Notes: generated by a model from the letters alone, not told the origin. A stretch of DNA of 64,000 nucleotides from CAZJWC01 sp964550125 (GCA_964550125.1 CAZJWC010000001.1:1-64000), one strand, 5' to 3'. Positions 8,489-18,361 are shown, numbered from the stretch's first letter. Made by a program: numbers and translations.

Positions 8489-8914
8489 TTATAAAATCTT
8501 TTCGTCTAAAAGTTTTATATCTTTTTTACTTTCAAGCATTTTTAAAGCCTTTTCAGCATCATCAACTTTAAGTAAAATTTTTGCAGTTTTACATTGAGTT
8601 ACTACAAATGAATATAGATACTCAATATTGATTTGATCAGTCTCAAAATATTCAATAACTTCAGCCAAAGCATTTGGTCTATCTGGTAATTCAATACCGA
8701 TTAAATCGGTTTGACCAATAGTGAAGCCTGCGTCCTTTAAGATTTGGTAAGCCTTGTCATTATCTCTCGCTATAAAACGCACGATACCAAAGTCTTTAGT
8801 ATCTGCTATTGAAAGAGTAACAAAGTCTACCCCTTCTTTTCCTAACGCATTAGTTAGACGGTATAATCTACCAGGCTTGTTTTCCATAAAAACTGAAAGT
8901 TGTTTTACAAACAC
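8489..8914 (-). CDS. Tandem ACT-domain protein
   Basis: A 141-aa protein made of two ACT domains (about 1-70 and 71-141), each starting with an amino-acid-binding-like segment (MENKPGRLYRL and LPDRPNALAEV). ACT domains usually bind amino acids and regulate enzymes or transporters. Start: GTG at 8912-8914, because GGGAGGAA lies 7 bases upstream; the longer ATG frame would place the ribosome binding site inside the gene. It is last in the paaK-iorA-iorB-paaK operon, so sensing an aromatic amino acid is a reasonable guess. No catalytic domain is attached. Confidence 0.85.
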   Translation of the reverse strand: MFVKQLSVFMENKPGRLYRLTNALGKEGVDFVTLSIADTKDFGIVRFIARDNDKAYQILKDAGFTIGQTDLIGIELPDRPNALAEVIEYFETDQINIEYLYSFVVTQCKTAKILLKVDDAEKALKMLESKKDIKLLDEKIL

Positions 8915-8938
8915 AATTTTTTCCTCCCATATTATCAA

Positions 8939-10258
8939 TTAAATTTTTCTATTGTCTATAACTCTAACAGCCTTACCTTCGCTACGAGGGATAGTGTTAG
9001 GTTCAACAAGCTTAACTTTTGCAGATATTGATAGATATGAACGCAACTCGTCTTCAATTTTCTTTTTAATTGAATCGAGTTTATCTATCGTATCCGATTG
9101 CATAGATTGATTTACTTCTATATCTATTCTAATAGTGTCAAGATTATCAACCCTATCAACATAAATCATATAATGAGGTTGTACACCACTTACATTTAAA
9201 ATAGCGGTTTCAATTTGTGAGGGGAATACGTTTACGCCACGAATAATAAGCATATCGTCCGATCGACCCATAATTCTACTCATTTTAACGGTAGTTCTAC
9301 CACACTCGCATTGACCTTGTGTTAAAGTACATATATCTCTTGTTCTGTATCTAATTAGAGGTTGACCTGTCTTAGTAAGGGTTGTAAATACTAATTCACC
9401 TTGTTCGCCGTAGGGTAGAGGTTCAAGTGTTTCAGGGTCAACAATTTCAGGCAAGAAGTGGTCTTCATGTATATGTTTACCATTTTTAAATTGACACTCC
9501 ATTGAAACTCCTGGACCTGAAATTTCAGATAAACCATAGATATCATATGCAGAAATACCTAAAGATTTTTCAATTTCTTTACGCATATTTTCCGACCAAG
9601 GTTCTGCACCAAAAATACCACCTTTTAGTCCAAAATCACTTAATTTATAGCCATACTTTTCAAGTTCAGTACCTAAATATATTGCATATGAGGGGGTACA
9701 ACAAAGGTGTGTGGCACCAAAGTCTTTCATAAGTTGTAGTTGTCTTTGGGTGTTACCTGAAGATGCAGGTACAACGCAAGCACCTATTTTTTCAACGCCA
9801 TAATGAATTCCTAAACCACCTGTAAATAATCCGTAGCCGTAGGCAACATGGCAGATTGAAGATTTTGTTACACCTGCCATTGCAAGTGAACGAGCAGCGC
9901 ACTCTGACCAAATATCAATATCGTTTTGAGAGTAGGCTGCAACTGTAAGTTTACCTGTCGTTCCTGATGAAGCGTGTAAACGAACGATATCGTCCATAGG
10001 AGCTGATAGCATACCGTATGGGTAGTTGCTTCTTAAATCGTGTTTGGTTGTAAAAGGCAACTTGCTTATATCTTTGATGCTTTTGATATCACTAGGAGTA
10101 ACTTTTGCATCAATCATTTTTTGTCTATAAGTTGGAACTGTATTATAAACTCTTTCAACAAGTTTTTTTAGCCTTTCGCTTTGTAAGTTTTCCATTTCAC
10201 TACGAGATAGACACTCATAGTCTTTATTGTAAATATAACTATTTACTTTATTATCCAT
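8939..10258 (-). CDS. paaK: Phenylacetate-CoA ligase, copy 1
   Basis: AMP-forming enzyme that joins phenylacetate or a related aryl acetate to CoA. The 439-aa protein has the ATP-binding SSGTTGK motif at about 97-103, YGLSEISGPG in the middle, the RYRTRD adenylation motif, and the C-terminal GRSDDMLIIRGVNVFPSQIE hinge region. A strong AAGGAGG precedes the ATG. It lies 15 bp after iorB; together they suggest conversion of arylpyruvates through aryl-acetyl-CoA to aryl acetates in amino acid fermentation, with the ligase possibly working in reverse to make ATP. Confidence 0.92.
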   Translation of the reverse strand: MDNKVNSYIYNKDYECLSRSEMENLQSERLKKLVERVYNTVPTYRQKMIDAKVTPSDIKSIKDISKLPFTTKHDLRSNYPYGMLSAPMDDIVRLHASSGTTGKLTVAAYSQNDIDIWSECAARSLAMAGVTKSSICHVAYGYGLFTGGLGIHYGVEKIGACVVPASSGNTQRQLQLMKDFGATHLCCTPSYAIYLGTELEKYGYKLSDFGLKGGIFGAEPWSENMRKEIEKSLGISAYDIYGLSEISGPGVSMECQFKNGKHIHEDHFLPEIVDPETLEPLPYGEQGELVFTTLTKTGQPLIRYRTRDICTLTQGQCECGRTTVKMSRIMGRSDDMLIIRGVNVFPSQIETAILNVSGVQPHYMIYVDRVDNLDTIRIDIEVNQSMQSDTIDKLDSIKKKIEDELRSYLSISAKVKLVEPNTIPRSEGKAVRVIDNRKI

Positions 10259-10273
10259 ATTTTCCTCCTTATT

Positions 10274-10837
10274 TTAAACGGCATCGTATCCTAATTCGTA
10301 AGCGATTTTATTTACTTCGATAAGTTTTTCAGGAATACAGCCAACAAGTGCTGAAAGCATTTCTTCTTTATCAATATTAAATTTTTTTGTCAAAGCACCT
10401 ATCATTACAGAGTTTGCAGATTTAACGTTACCAGCCTTGACAGCAAGTTCAAGGGCATTGATTGCACAGCCGTTAATCAATTCGTCCTCAATATTTGAAG
10501 GATATTCCTTTGCACCAGTTACTACGGGCATAGGCATAATCTCCTGTGATGAATATAGTGTTACACCTTCTTTTTTAAGGTAAGGAGTATATCTTAATGC
10601 TTCTAATTTTTCAAATGCAAGCAAAACATCAGCGCAACCAAAGTCGATAATAGGAGAGTTGATATTTTCACCGATACGAACGAAAGTGATTACTGAACCA
10701 CCTCTTTGGCTCATACCGTGAACTTCTGAAAGTTTGCAGTCAAAGTTTTTATTTGTAGCATATTTTCCAAGTACACGACTTGCAAGCAATGTGCCTTGTC
10801 CACCTACACCGGCAATAATTATATTTAAGTTAGTCAT
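10274..10837 (-). CDS. iorB: Indolepyruvate ferredoxin oxidoreductase, beta subunit
   Basis: Gamma-type subunit of the 2-oxoacid:ferredoxin oxidoreductase family that works with IorA to decarboxylate aryl pyruvates to aryl-acetyl-CoA, reducing ferredoxin. The 187-aa protein starts with the typical NIIIAGVGGQGTLLASRVLG segment. The ATG at 10835-10837 has AGGAGG 7 bases upstream and is preferred to a TTG two codons earlier. Confidence 0.93.
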   Translation of the reverse strand: MTNLNIIIAGVGGQGTLLASRVLGKYATNKNFDCKLSEVHGMSQRGGSVITFVRIGENINSPIIDFGCADVLLAFEKLEALRYTPYLKKEGVTLYSSQEIMPMPVVTGAKEYPSNIEDELINGCAINALELAVKAGNVKSANSVMIGALTKKFNIDKEEMLSALVGCIPEKLIEVNKIAYELGYDAV

Positions 10838-10848
10838 AAACAAGCCTC

Positions 10849-12579
10849 CTAATTTTTTGAAATAGGCTCAATAGCACCAAACTTGCACATTTGAGTACAC
10901 AAGCCACACTCTGTACATAATGTTGTGTCAATAGTCATACCATTTTTGCCGTTTACAACAGCAGGACAGCCTATCTTTAAACACATTTTACAAGATTTGC
11001 ATTTATCTTTGTCGATTTGATAACCTGTATAAGATTTTTTAGTTAGTAGCACGCAAGGTCTTCTTGCAATTATTACTGAAACTTCTTCTTTTACAAGTTC
11101 CTCTTTAACTATTTTTTCAAATTCAGTTAAGTTGTTGGGATCAACCACTCTAATACTTTGTACGCCAACGGCCTTACAAACTTCTTCAATATTTAAAGGA
11201 TAGGTGGGGTCGCCTTTGATTGTCTTTCCTGTTGAGGGGTTAGGTTGATGTCCCGTCATACCCGTAGTTCTATTGTCTACGATAATAACGGTAGCCCTTG
11301 CTTTATTGTAAACTGCATCAATCAAACCTGTTATACCACTATGTATAAAAGTTGAATCGCCGATTACTGAAACGGTATGTTTATATGCCTCACTATCTGC
11401 TTTATCAAAGCCGACTGCCATACCGATACTTGCCCCCATACAAACAACTGAATCTATTGCATTAAGAGGAGCAATGGCACCTAAAGTGTAGCATCCTATA
11501 TCTCCTAAAACATTTAATTTAAGTTTAGATAGTGTATAAAAAACTCCACGATGTGGACAACCTGCACAAAGTACGGGAGGACGGGCAGGAATATCAATAG
11601 ATGTTGCTTTGAACTCGTCTTCAATTCCTAAAACCTTTTTCTTTATCTCGCTAGTTGAAAGTTCCCCTTGAATTGAGAATAAGTTTTTACCCTCAACTTT
11701 GATGCCTTTTGCCTTAATTAAAGTTTCAATATGTGGTTCAAGTTCTTCAATTACAATAGCCCTGTCAACCTTTGAAACGAAATCTTCAATCATTTTGTAA
11801 GGTAAAGGATAGACCATACCAAGCTTTAAAACGCTTGCTTGAGGTAATGCTTCTTTAACATATTCATACACCCCACCTGAACAGATAATACCTAGTTCAG
11901 TTGAATTCATCTCAATCTTGTTTATATCTAGGCTATTACTATCATCGCAGATTTTATTTAATCTTTCTTCAACGACAATATGTCTTTTTTTAGCGTTTGC
12001 AGGCATCATTACATTTTTAGCAATATTTTTTTCATAAGCCTTTAAACCACTATCAACTCTATCTTCAAAATTCACATAACTTTGAGAGTGTGCAACTCTA
12101 GTAGTTATACGCAAAATTATAGGAGTATCGTACTTTTCGCTTATATCAAAAGCCTTTTTAGTAAAAACTCTTGCTTCTTCACTATTTGAAGGTTCTAATA
12201 CGGGAATATTAGCACTTCTTGCAATCAATCTAGTATCTTGCTCGTTTTGTGAAGAAAACATAGATGGGTCATCAGCCACGGCTATAACAAGACCTGCGTT
12301 TACACCTGTGTAAGCCGCAGTAAAAAGAGGGTCAGAGGCTACATTTAATCCAACATGTTTCATTGAAACAATAGTTCTTGCACCTCTTAATGATGAACCT
12401 ATTGCAATTTCCATTGCAACCTTTTCATTGGGAGACCACTCAGAGTAAACCTCATCATATCTTGAAAGTTCTTCAGTTATTTCAGTTGAGGGAGTACCGG
12501 GGTATGCGCTTGCAACTTTAACACCCGCCTCATACGCACCTCTTGCAACGGCGAAATCGCCCAAAAGTAATTTTTTCAT
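10849..12579 (-). CDS. iorA: Indolepyruvate ferredoxin oxidoreductase, alpha subunit
   Basis: Large thiamine diphosphate and iron-sulfur subunit, 576 aa. Domains in order: pyrimidine-binding domain starting at GDFAVARGAYEAG with AYPGTPSTEI; a linker; the TPP-binding domain with CAGCPHRGVFY, GDIGCYTLG and GDSTFIHSGI; and two C-terminal 4Fe-4S clusters (CKSCKMCLKIGCP and CTECGLCTQMC). All cysteines for both clusters are present. The enzyme is oxygen-sensitive and needs ferredoxin, which marks the host as an anaerobe. AAGGA lies before the ATG. Confidence 0.95.
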   Translation of the reverse strand: MKKLLLGDFAVARGAYEAGVKVASAYPGTPSTEITEELSRYDEVYSEWSPNEKVAMEIAIGSSLRGARTIVSMKHVGLNVASDPLFTAAYTGVNAGLVIAVADDPSMFSSQNEQDTRLIARSANIPVLEPSNSEEARVFTKKAFDISEKYDTPIILRITTRVAHSQSYVNFEDRVDSGLKAYEKNIAKNVMMPANAKKRHIVVEERLNKICDDSNSLDINKIEMNSTELGIICSGGVYEYVKEALPQASVLKLGMVYPLPYKMIEDFVSKVDRAIVIEELEPHIETLIKAKGIKVEGKNLFSIQGELSTSEIKKKVLGIEDEFKATSIDIPARPPVLCAGCPHRGVFYTLSKLKLNVLGDIGCYTLGAIAPLNAIDSVVCMGASIGMAVGFDKADSEAYKHTVSVIGDSTFIHSGITGLIDAVYNKARATVIIVDNRTTGMTGHQPNPSTGKTIKGDPTYPLNIEEVCKAVGVQSIRVVDPNNLTEFEKIVKEELVKEEVSVIIARRPCVLLTKKSYTGYQIDKDKCKSCKMCLKIGCPAVVNGKNGMTIDTTLCTECGLCTQMCKFGAIEPISKN

Positions 12580-12619
12580 ATTTTTTCCTTATATCTATCC
12601 TATTTTATCTTTTGCTGTA

Positions 12620-13912
12620 TTATAATTTTCTCAAGTCTGTAACTCTTTTAACTTTTCCCTCAACTCTCTTGATTGAGAAAGGTTCTACGAGTTTTACGTT
12701 TACATCAAGTTGAACCACTACTTTTAATTTATGTTTTATTTCGCAAACTAATTTTTCAAGATTAGCATAGTTTTCCAAAAGTGAGGGTTGGTCAACTTCA
12801 ACATGTACTTCAATCGTATCCATATAGTTAACTCTATCTACGATAATTTCATAGCAGTTTCCAAGACCTTTAATGTCCATCAAAACGCTTTCAATTTGAG
12901 AGGGAAATACATTTACGCCACGGATAATAAGCATATCGTCCGTTCTACCAACTATTCTTGACATCCTTGCAAGCGTTCTTCCACATTTGCAAGGTTCATA
13001 TGTCAATGAAGTTATATCTTTAGTCCTATATCTCAATATGGGCATTGCTTGTTTTACCAAGGTAGTTATAAGCATTTCACCCTTTTCGCCCTCATTAAGT
13101 ACAGTTCTATTTTCAACATTAGCAATTTCAGGATAAAACATATCTTCGTTTATGTGCATACCACATTTATAGATGCACTCACCTGATACGCCAGGACCAC
13201 CAACTTCCGTTAATCCGTAGTTTTCTGTGGGTAAAGCCCCCCACATATTTTGTAATAGATTATGCATTTCAGTAGTAGACGCCTCTGCTCCCACAAATAT
13301 GTGTTCTATCTTTAAATCTTTCATAACGCCCATTTTTTGAGCAGTTTCACCTAAATAAATGGCATACGAAGGGGTAGCAACAAGAGCAGTTGCTCCAAAG
13401 TCCTTCATAAGCATTATTTGTCTTTCAGTGTTGCCTGTTGAAACGGGTACAACAGTAGCCCCAAGTTTTTCAATTCCGTAGTGTAGTCCAAAACCACCAG
13501 TAAACAGTCCGTAACCAAATGAAACGTGAACAATATCTTCGTCTGTGCCCCCACCCATTGATAAAATTCTTGCAATGGAAGTTGACCAATTGTCTAAGTC
13601 AGTTTTAGTATATCCACCAACGATAGGCTTGCCAGTAGTACCAGATGATGCGTGCAAACGCACGATATTTTTCATAGGAACAGCAAAAAGCCCATAAGGA
13701 TATTCGTCCCTCAAATCATCTTTAGTTGTGTAGGGAATAAGATTTATGTCCTTAAAGGTCTTAATATGTTCGGGTTTTAAACCAATTTCGTCAAATTTGC
13801 GTTTATACATCTTTACATTATTATACGCATAATCAACGATATATTTTAAGCGTTCTAATTGTAGTTCTTCAATTTCTTTACGCTTCATTGTTTCAATTTC
13901 TCTGTTGTACAT
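12620..13912 (-). CDS. paaK: Phenylacetate-CoA ligase, copy 2
   Basis: Second AMP-forming aryl acetate:CoA ligase, 430 aa, with SSGTTGKP at about 89-96, YGLTEVGGPG, RYRTKD and GRTDDMLIIRGVNVFPSQIE. It is clearly related to copy 1 but diverged through the N- and C-terminal parts. As the promoter-proximal gene of the cluster it may differ in substrate (for example phenylacetate against indoleacetate or 4-hydroxyphenylacetate). AAAGGTG is 10 bases from the ATG. Confidence 0.92.
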   Translation of the reverse strand: MYNREIETMKRKEIEELQLERLKYIVDYAYNNVKMYKRKFDEIGLKPEHIKTFKDINLIPYTTKDDLRDEYPYGLFAVPMKNIVRLHASSGTTGKPIVGGYTKTDLDNWSTSIARILSMGGGTDEDIVHVSFGYGLFTGGFGLHYGIEKLGATVVPVSTGNTERQIMLMKDFGATALVATPSYAIYLGETAQKMGVMKDLKIEHIFVGAEASTTEMHNLLQNMWGALPTENYGLTEVGGPGVSGECIYKCGMHINEDMFYPEIANVENRTVLNEGEKGEMLITTLVKQAMPILRYRTKDITSLTYEPCKCGRTLARMSRIVGRTDDMLIIRGVNVFPSQIESVLMDIKGLGNCYEIIVDRVNYMDTIEVHVEVDQPSLLENYANLEKLVCEIKHKLKVVVQLDVNVKLVEPFSIKRVEGKVKRVTDLRKL

Positions 13913-13947
13913 ATTTTCATGACACCTTTATCAAATTATTTCATTTT

Positions 13948-13976
13948 ATTTTATCATAAAATGCAAAAAAAGGCAA
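13948..13976 (-). promoter_or_regulatory. Promoter of the paaK-iorAB-paaK-ACT operon
   Basis: Minus strand: TTGCCT (13971-13976), a 17-bp spacer and TAAAAT (13948-13953), 35 bases before the paaK start. Confidence 0.6.
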
Positions 13977-14042
13977 ATGATAGAGAGTGTATTTAGCAAA
14001 AACAAAAGATAAAATAACTAAAAATCTTAACAAATAATAAAA

Positions 14043-14062
14043 CAGAGTGCTTACACACTCTG
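14043..14062 (-). terminator. Terminator of the lon-engB operon
   Basis: A 7-bp stem (CAGAGTG and CACTCTG) with a 6-nt loop, followed on the minus strand by TTTTATTATT, lies just beyond the engB stop. Confidence 0.8.
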
Positions 14063-14070
14063 CTTAAAAT

Positions 14071-14679
14071 TTATTCTAAAGTTGAATCGTTCTCATTATA
14101 AACTAAAACTATTTGGTCAAGTTTATTTAAAACATCATCTTTACCCTGTCTTGTATTAGACGAAGTTGCAATGATGTTATCAATTCCTACGGTAAGGTGA
14201 GTTGATAAAACTCTCAAATACTCTTTAACTTTTGTTTTTGCTACTTTGTCTGCCTTTGTTGCAATTATAGTGAAAGGCATATTATTACAAAAAAGGTACT
14301 CAATCATTGTTAAATCGTCATTTGTCGGTTTATGTCTTATGTCAACAAGAGCAAACGTATGGGTGATAAATTCTCTTTTGGCAAAAAAACTTTCCATAAG
14401 TTTTGACCATTTTTCTTTTTCACTTTTAGCGACACTTGCATAGCCGTATCCAGGTAAATCGGCAAGAATAAATTCACCAAAATCAAAATAATTTACAAGC
14501 CTAGTTCTACCTGGTTGAGAGGACGTTCTTGCGAGTTTTTTTTGATTTGCGAGCATATTTATAAAGGAACTTTTCCCTACATTTGATTTACCACAGACTG
14601 CAATCATAGGTCTATCAGGAACTATAAAATCTTTTTTATTAGCGACTGAAGTTATAAATTGTGCATTTTTAATTATCAT
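14071..14679 (-). CDS. engB: Ribosome biogenesis GTPase EngB/YsxC
   Basis: GTPase needed for late assembly of the 50S ribosomal subunit. The 202-aa protein has G1 GKSNVGKSS, the switch segment GRTRLVNYF, G3 DLPGYGYA and G4 TKADK. It overlaps the gene before it by 11 bp and follows lon in the same direction, an arrangement known from Bacillus (lon-ysxC), here with two extra genes between. Confidence 0.94.
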   Translation of the reverse strand: MIIKNAQFITSVANKKDFIVPDRPMIAVCGKSNVGKSSFINMLANQKKLARTSSQPGRTRLVNYFDFGEFILADLPGYGYASVAKSEKEKWSKLMESFFAKREFITHTFALVDIRHKPTNDDLTMIEYLFCNNMPFTIIATKADKVAKTKVKEYLRVLSTHLTVGIDNIIATSSNTRQGKDDVLNKLDQIVLVYNENDSTLE

Positions 14680-15430
14680 TTTCTTTCTCTTTTAAATCGT
14701 TTTCTTCAAGTACTTTTTTTCTGTTTTTCATTTTATTTTTGATATTTTCAAGTTCGTGTAATAGCCTATTTTTAACTTTTTCTAAAGCTTTTTCATTTTT
14801 AATAGAACGCAATTTAGGAAATTTCATTAAAAAGTGCTTTTCAATATATACAAGCCATTTTCCGTCATAGTTTTCAAAAACATCATCTTTAATATCATTG
14901 AAAGCATCAATAAGTTTATTAAGTTTACCAACCTTGATACAAGATAAAAGGATATCTACAAGGACTAATAAAACTAATACTCCTGCTAATATACAAACAA
15001 AAGTTGAACTGAATAGTGAAACAAATTTGACTATCAAGGGGTGTATTAAATAAACAAGTATTACGCACAATGTAGCAAACAGAGTTGAGTTTAAAAGACA
15101 AACTCTACCCTGAATATTGAACTTATGCTTTGAATAATCCCACCAACGCAATTTGAATATCTTTTCCATTATAAAACTCGTCAAATATTCAATCAAAGTG
15201 GTAAAAATTCCACCTAACAAAAATACGATAAAAAAGTATTTTATTTGATAAAGTGGTTGTCTATAAAGGAGCAGTAAAACAGCCAACGCACCAGTACCAT
15301 AAATAGGACAGATGGGGGCGTACAAAAATCCTCTATTGACAAGTTTTTTAGATAAAGTTGAGCAGTATATCACTTCGCAAATCCAACCTAAAAAACTATA
15401 TATAAAAAAATAAAGAATCCATTTTGACAT
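14669..15430 (-). CDS. Multi-spanning membrane protein, CmpB-like (PF06541-type)
   Basis: A 253-aa protein with at least five hydrophobic segments in the first 170 residues and a charged, lysine-rich C-terminal tail. The N-terminal pattern (YSFLGWICEVIYCS, then NRGFLYAPICPIYGTG) is that of the family named putative ABC-transporter type IV (ABC_trans_CmpB), common in Clostridia; the function is unknown. There is no good ribosome binding site, so translation is probably coupled to the HD gene 3 bp upstream. Confidence 0.75.
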   Translation of the reverse strand: MSKWILYFFIYSFLGWICEVIYCSTLSKKLVNRGFLYAPICPIYGTGALAVLLLLYRQPLYQIKYFFIVFLLGGIFTTLIEYLTSFIMEKIFKLRWWDYSKHKFNIQGRVCLLNSTLFATLCVILVYLIHPLIVKFVSLFSSTFVCILAGVLVLLVLVDILLSCIKVGKLNKLIDAFNDIKDDVFENYDGKWLVYIEKHFLMKFPKLRSIKNEKALEKVKNRLLHELENIKNKMKNRKKVLEENDLKEKENDN

Positions 15431-15433
15431 AAT

Positions 15434-15907
15434 CTAAACAATTTTTAACTCACAACTTTTTACATTAAAAATCTCTTGCAGTGAACATTTTTTATCTATA
15501 AACGACACAATCCAACTTTCCCTTGTTTTAGGAATTTTAGTCAAAGTAAGAGGAAACATATGTTTTAAAATTATGTCCTTTTCAGTATCATTTAATTCAA
15601 AATATGCGATAGCATTATTATAGGCAAAACGAGGGTGTTTATAACCGTGAAAACGGAAACCCTTGTTTTTGTCGTGCCAATCGTACAAGAAAAAGTCGTG
15701 CAAAAGTGCACCTCTAACAAGTGAAGAATAATCAATTTTATGCTTTTTAGCGTACAAAAAACAGTTTAGTGCGACATTTATTGAGTGTTCATAGCAACTT
15801 GTCTTTCCGTGTTGAATAAATCCTTTCATCTTTTGATAGACGGGTAAATTAATTATTTCACTTGAAAAATTATAAAATTCATCATATAGTTCTTTTGTAA
15901 GTTGCAT
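15434..15907 (-). CDS. HD-domain metal-dependent phosphohydrolase
   Basis: A 157-aa protein with HD-superfamily metal ligands: His41 in CYEHS, His70-Asp71 in ALLHDFF and a further Asp downstream. Members hydrolyse phosphate esters such as nucleotides; the substrate here is unknown. It is the second gene after lon (12 bp spacing). Confidence 0.8.
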   Translation of the reverse strand: MQLTKELYDEFYNFSSEIINLPVYQKMKGFIQHGKTSCYEHSINVALNCFLYAKKHKIDYSSLVRGALLHDFFLYDWHDKNKGFRFHGYKHPRFAYNNAIAYFELNDTEKDIILKHMFPLTLTKIPKTRESWIVSFIDKKCSLQEIFNVKSCELKIV

Positions 15908-15919
15908 AATATAGCCTAT

Positions 15920-18244
15920 TTACAATCCTAAAATAGCATTTTGGAAAACGCTGTCAATTTCGTTTACGCAAATGAAGTTTATATCATCTTTAACTTCGTT
16001 TGGAATATCTTGTAAGTCTTTTTTGTTTTCATCTGGAATAATTACATTTTTGATGCCAATTCTGTGTGCTGCAATAGTTTTTTCCTTTAATCCGCCTATT
16101 GGTAGCACTTTACCACGAAGCGTTATTTCTCCAGTCATTGCAACATCGTTTCTTACAGGTTTATGAGTAAAGGCTGAAAGAATAGCAGTTGCCATTGTGA
16201 TACCTGCACTAGGGCCGTCTTTTGGTGTTGCTCCTTCAGGAACGTGAATATGAATATCGGTATTCTCAAACACATTATCTTCAATTTGGTATTTTTCAGC
16301 ATTTGAGCGTATATAACTTATGGCTGCTCTTGCTGACTCTTTCATAACATCACCAAGTTTACCTGTGAGTTGAATATCGCCATGTCCTTTCATTGTGGAT
16401 ACTTCAATCGTCAAAGTAGTACCACCAACTGCAGTCCAAGCAAGTCCTGTTGCTGCACCTATTTCATTATCGTCAAGATGAGTATTATCTCCCGAATATC
16501 TAGGAATACCCAAAAATTCTTCAAGATTTTCTTTAGTTACTTCTACCTTTTGCAAATTTTTGTTATCTGCATATTTAACGGCAATCTTTCTGCAAACTGC
16601 ACCAATTTTTCTCTCTAATGAGCGTACCCCTGCTTCCATTGTATAGTCTTCAATGATTTTTAAAATTGCTTCATCATTGATAGAAATAATATCGTCATTT
16701 AAACCATTTGCGATTATTTGTTTGGGAATTAAATATCTTTTTGCAATTTCTTTCTTTTCTTCCAAAGTATAACCGTTTAGTTCAATAATCTCCATCCTAT
16801 CAAGGAGTGGAGTAGGAATAGTATCTAAACTATTTGCTGTTGTAATAAACATAACCTTACTCAAATCATAGGGTACATCTAAATATCTATCAATAAAAGT
16901 GTCGGTTTGTTCGGGGTCTAACACCTCAAGCAAGGCACTTGCAGGGTCGCCACGCATATCAGTTGAAACCTTGTCAATTTCATCAAGTAAAAATACGGGG
17001 TTTATAGAGCCAGCCAACTTCATTGAGTAAATGATTCTACCTGGCATTGCACCGACATAAGTTCTTCTATGTCCTCTAATTTCAGCCTCGTCTTTAACAC
17101 CACCCAAACTCATACGAACAAACTTTCTATTTAAAGCACGGGCTACTGACTTTGCTATTGAGGTTTTACCAACTCCTGGAGGACCTACAAAACATAAAAC
17201 GGGGGCTTTCATACTCTTTGTTAGTTTTAAGACTGCAAGATATTCCGTTATTCTTTCTTTAATTTTGTCTAGTCCGTAGTGGTCCTGGTCAAGCACCTTT
17301 TTACAGTCAGCCAACTTTTCTGTATCTACAGTTTCAGTACACCAAGGCAAATCACAAAGCCAGTCGATATAATTTCTTATAATCGTATACTCAGGAGATG
17401 AAGGTGGAATTTTACTCATCCTAAAAAGTTCTTTTAGCGCTTTCTCCTCAATTTCTTTTGGCATACCTTTTGATTTTATTAAAACAGCAAGTTCATCGTT
17501 TTCTTGCTCATCATCTCCAAGTTCGGTATGAATTGCACGTAGTTGCTCTCTCAAAAAGTATTCTTTTTGGTTTTTGTCAATATTCTTTCTTACAGTTGCA
17601 CTAATTTTCTTTTCAAGTTTTGCAATCTCCATTTCTTCATTTAAGCAATTCTCGAAAAGTCGCAATCTCTCTAAAACGTTAGTAGTTTCAAGCAGTTGTT
17701 GTTTTACTTCATCTCTTAAAGGAAGTGCGTTAGCAACATTATTGATATAGACGTCAGGGTCTTTTATTTTAAATAGTGTTGCCATAACGTCCTTTGAAAT
17801 TCTCATATCCGAAAACTGCATATCACGCATAGTATCACGGATTGTTCTAAAATATGCTTCCTCTAAAATAGAGTCGTCATGTACAGGTTGCATCTCCTCT
17901 ACGACAGCACTAAAATAATCCTCCTGAGAGTTTATCTCAATCGCTCTTGCTCGGTATAAACCTGTAACGCTTAGTCGCAAACACTCCTTTGAAATCTTGG
18001 TAATTTGCGTTATTTTTGCAACTGTGCCAATTTTATAAATATCATCTGTTGTAATTTCGTCTTGTTGCATATCTTTTTGAGCACTTAAAAAAATCAACAT
18101 ATCTGCGTCAGTCGCTTGATTAATAGCACTCAAGGAGGCTTTTCTACCAGCGTCTAATACAGTTGTTGAATCAGGGAAAACAAATTTTCCACGAAGTGCC
18201 AATAAAGGCAACACATTAATTTTTGCTGAATTATTTTTTGTCAT
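15920..18244 (-). CDS. lon: ATP-dependent protease Lon
   Basis: Cytoplasmic AAA+ serine protease degrading damaged and regulatory proteins. The 774-aa protein has an N-terminal substrate domain, Walker A GPPGVGKT at about 350, Walker B FLLDEIDK, and the protease domain with the Ser-Lys dyad: Ser679 in DGPSAG and Lys722 in GGLKEK, the same numbering as E. coli Lon. AAGGAAG precedes the ATG. No CIRCE or CtsR-like operator is obvious near the promoter. Confidence 0.96.
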   Translation of the reverse strand: MTKNNSAKINVLPLLALRGKFVFPDSTTVLDAGRKASLSAINQATDADMLIFLSAQKDMQQDEITTDDIYKIGTVAKITQITKISKECLRLSVTGLYRARAIEINSQEDYFSAVVEEMQPVHDDSILEEAYFRTIRDTMRDMQFSDMRISKDVMATLFKIKDPDVYINNVANALPLRDEVKQQLLETTNVLERLRLFENCLNEEMEIAKLEKKISATVRKNIDKNQKEYFLREQLRAIHTELGDDEQENDELAVLIKSKGMPKEIEEKALKELFRMSKIPPSSPEYTIIRNYIDWLCDLPWCTETVDTEKLADCKKVLDQDHYGLDKIKERITEYLAVLKLTKSMKAPVLCFVGPPGVGKTSIAKSVARALNRKFVRMSLGGVKDEAEIRGHRRTYVGAMPGRIIYSMKLAGSINPVFLLDEIDKVSTDMRGDPASALLEVLDPEQTDTFIDRYLDVPYDLSKVMFITTANSLDTIPTPLLDRMEIIELNGYTLEEKKEIAKRYLIPKQIIANGLNDDIISINDEAILKIIEDYTMEAGVRSLERKIGAVCRKIAVKYADNKNLQKVEVTKENLEEFLGIPRYSGDNTHLDDNEIGAATGLAWTAVGGTTLTIEVSTMKGHGDIQLTGKLGDVMKESARAAISYIRSNAEKYQIEDNVFENTDIHIHVPEGATPKDGPSAGITMATAILSAFTHKPVRNDVAMTGEITLRGKVLPIGGLKEKTIAAHRIGIKNVIIPDENKKDLQDIPNEVKDDINFICVNEIDSVFQNAILGL

Positions 18245-18293
18245 AAACTTCCTTTCTCACAAATTTAATACAAATAGTAATCTTTCTATACTT

Positions 18294-18322
18294 ATTATAC
18301 AACAATCTTGATAAAATTTCAA
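18294..18322 (-). promoter_or_regulatory. Sigma-A promoter of lon
   Basis: Minus strand: TTGAAA (18317-18322), 17-bp spacer, perfect TATAAT (18294-18299); start of transcription near 18287. Confidence 0.75.
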
Positions 18323-18361
18323 TATTTATTAAAACAAATACAAAATATATTAGGCAAAAAA

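Noticed and set aside
18245..18330. CIRCE or CtsR heat-shock operator before lon
   Set aside because: No inverted TTAGCACTC repeat or GGTCAAA direct repeats are visible.
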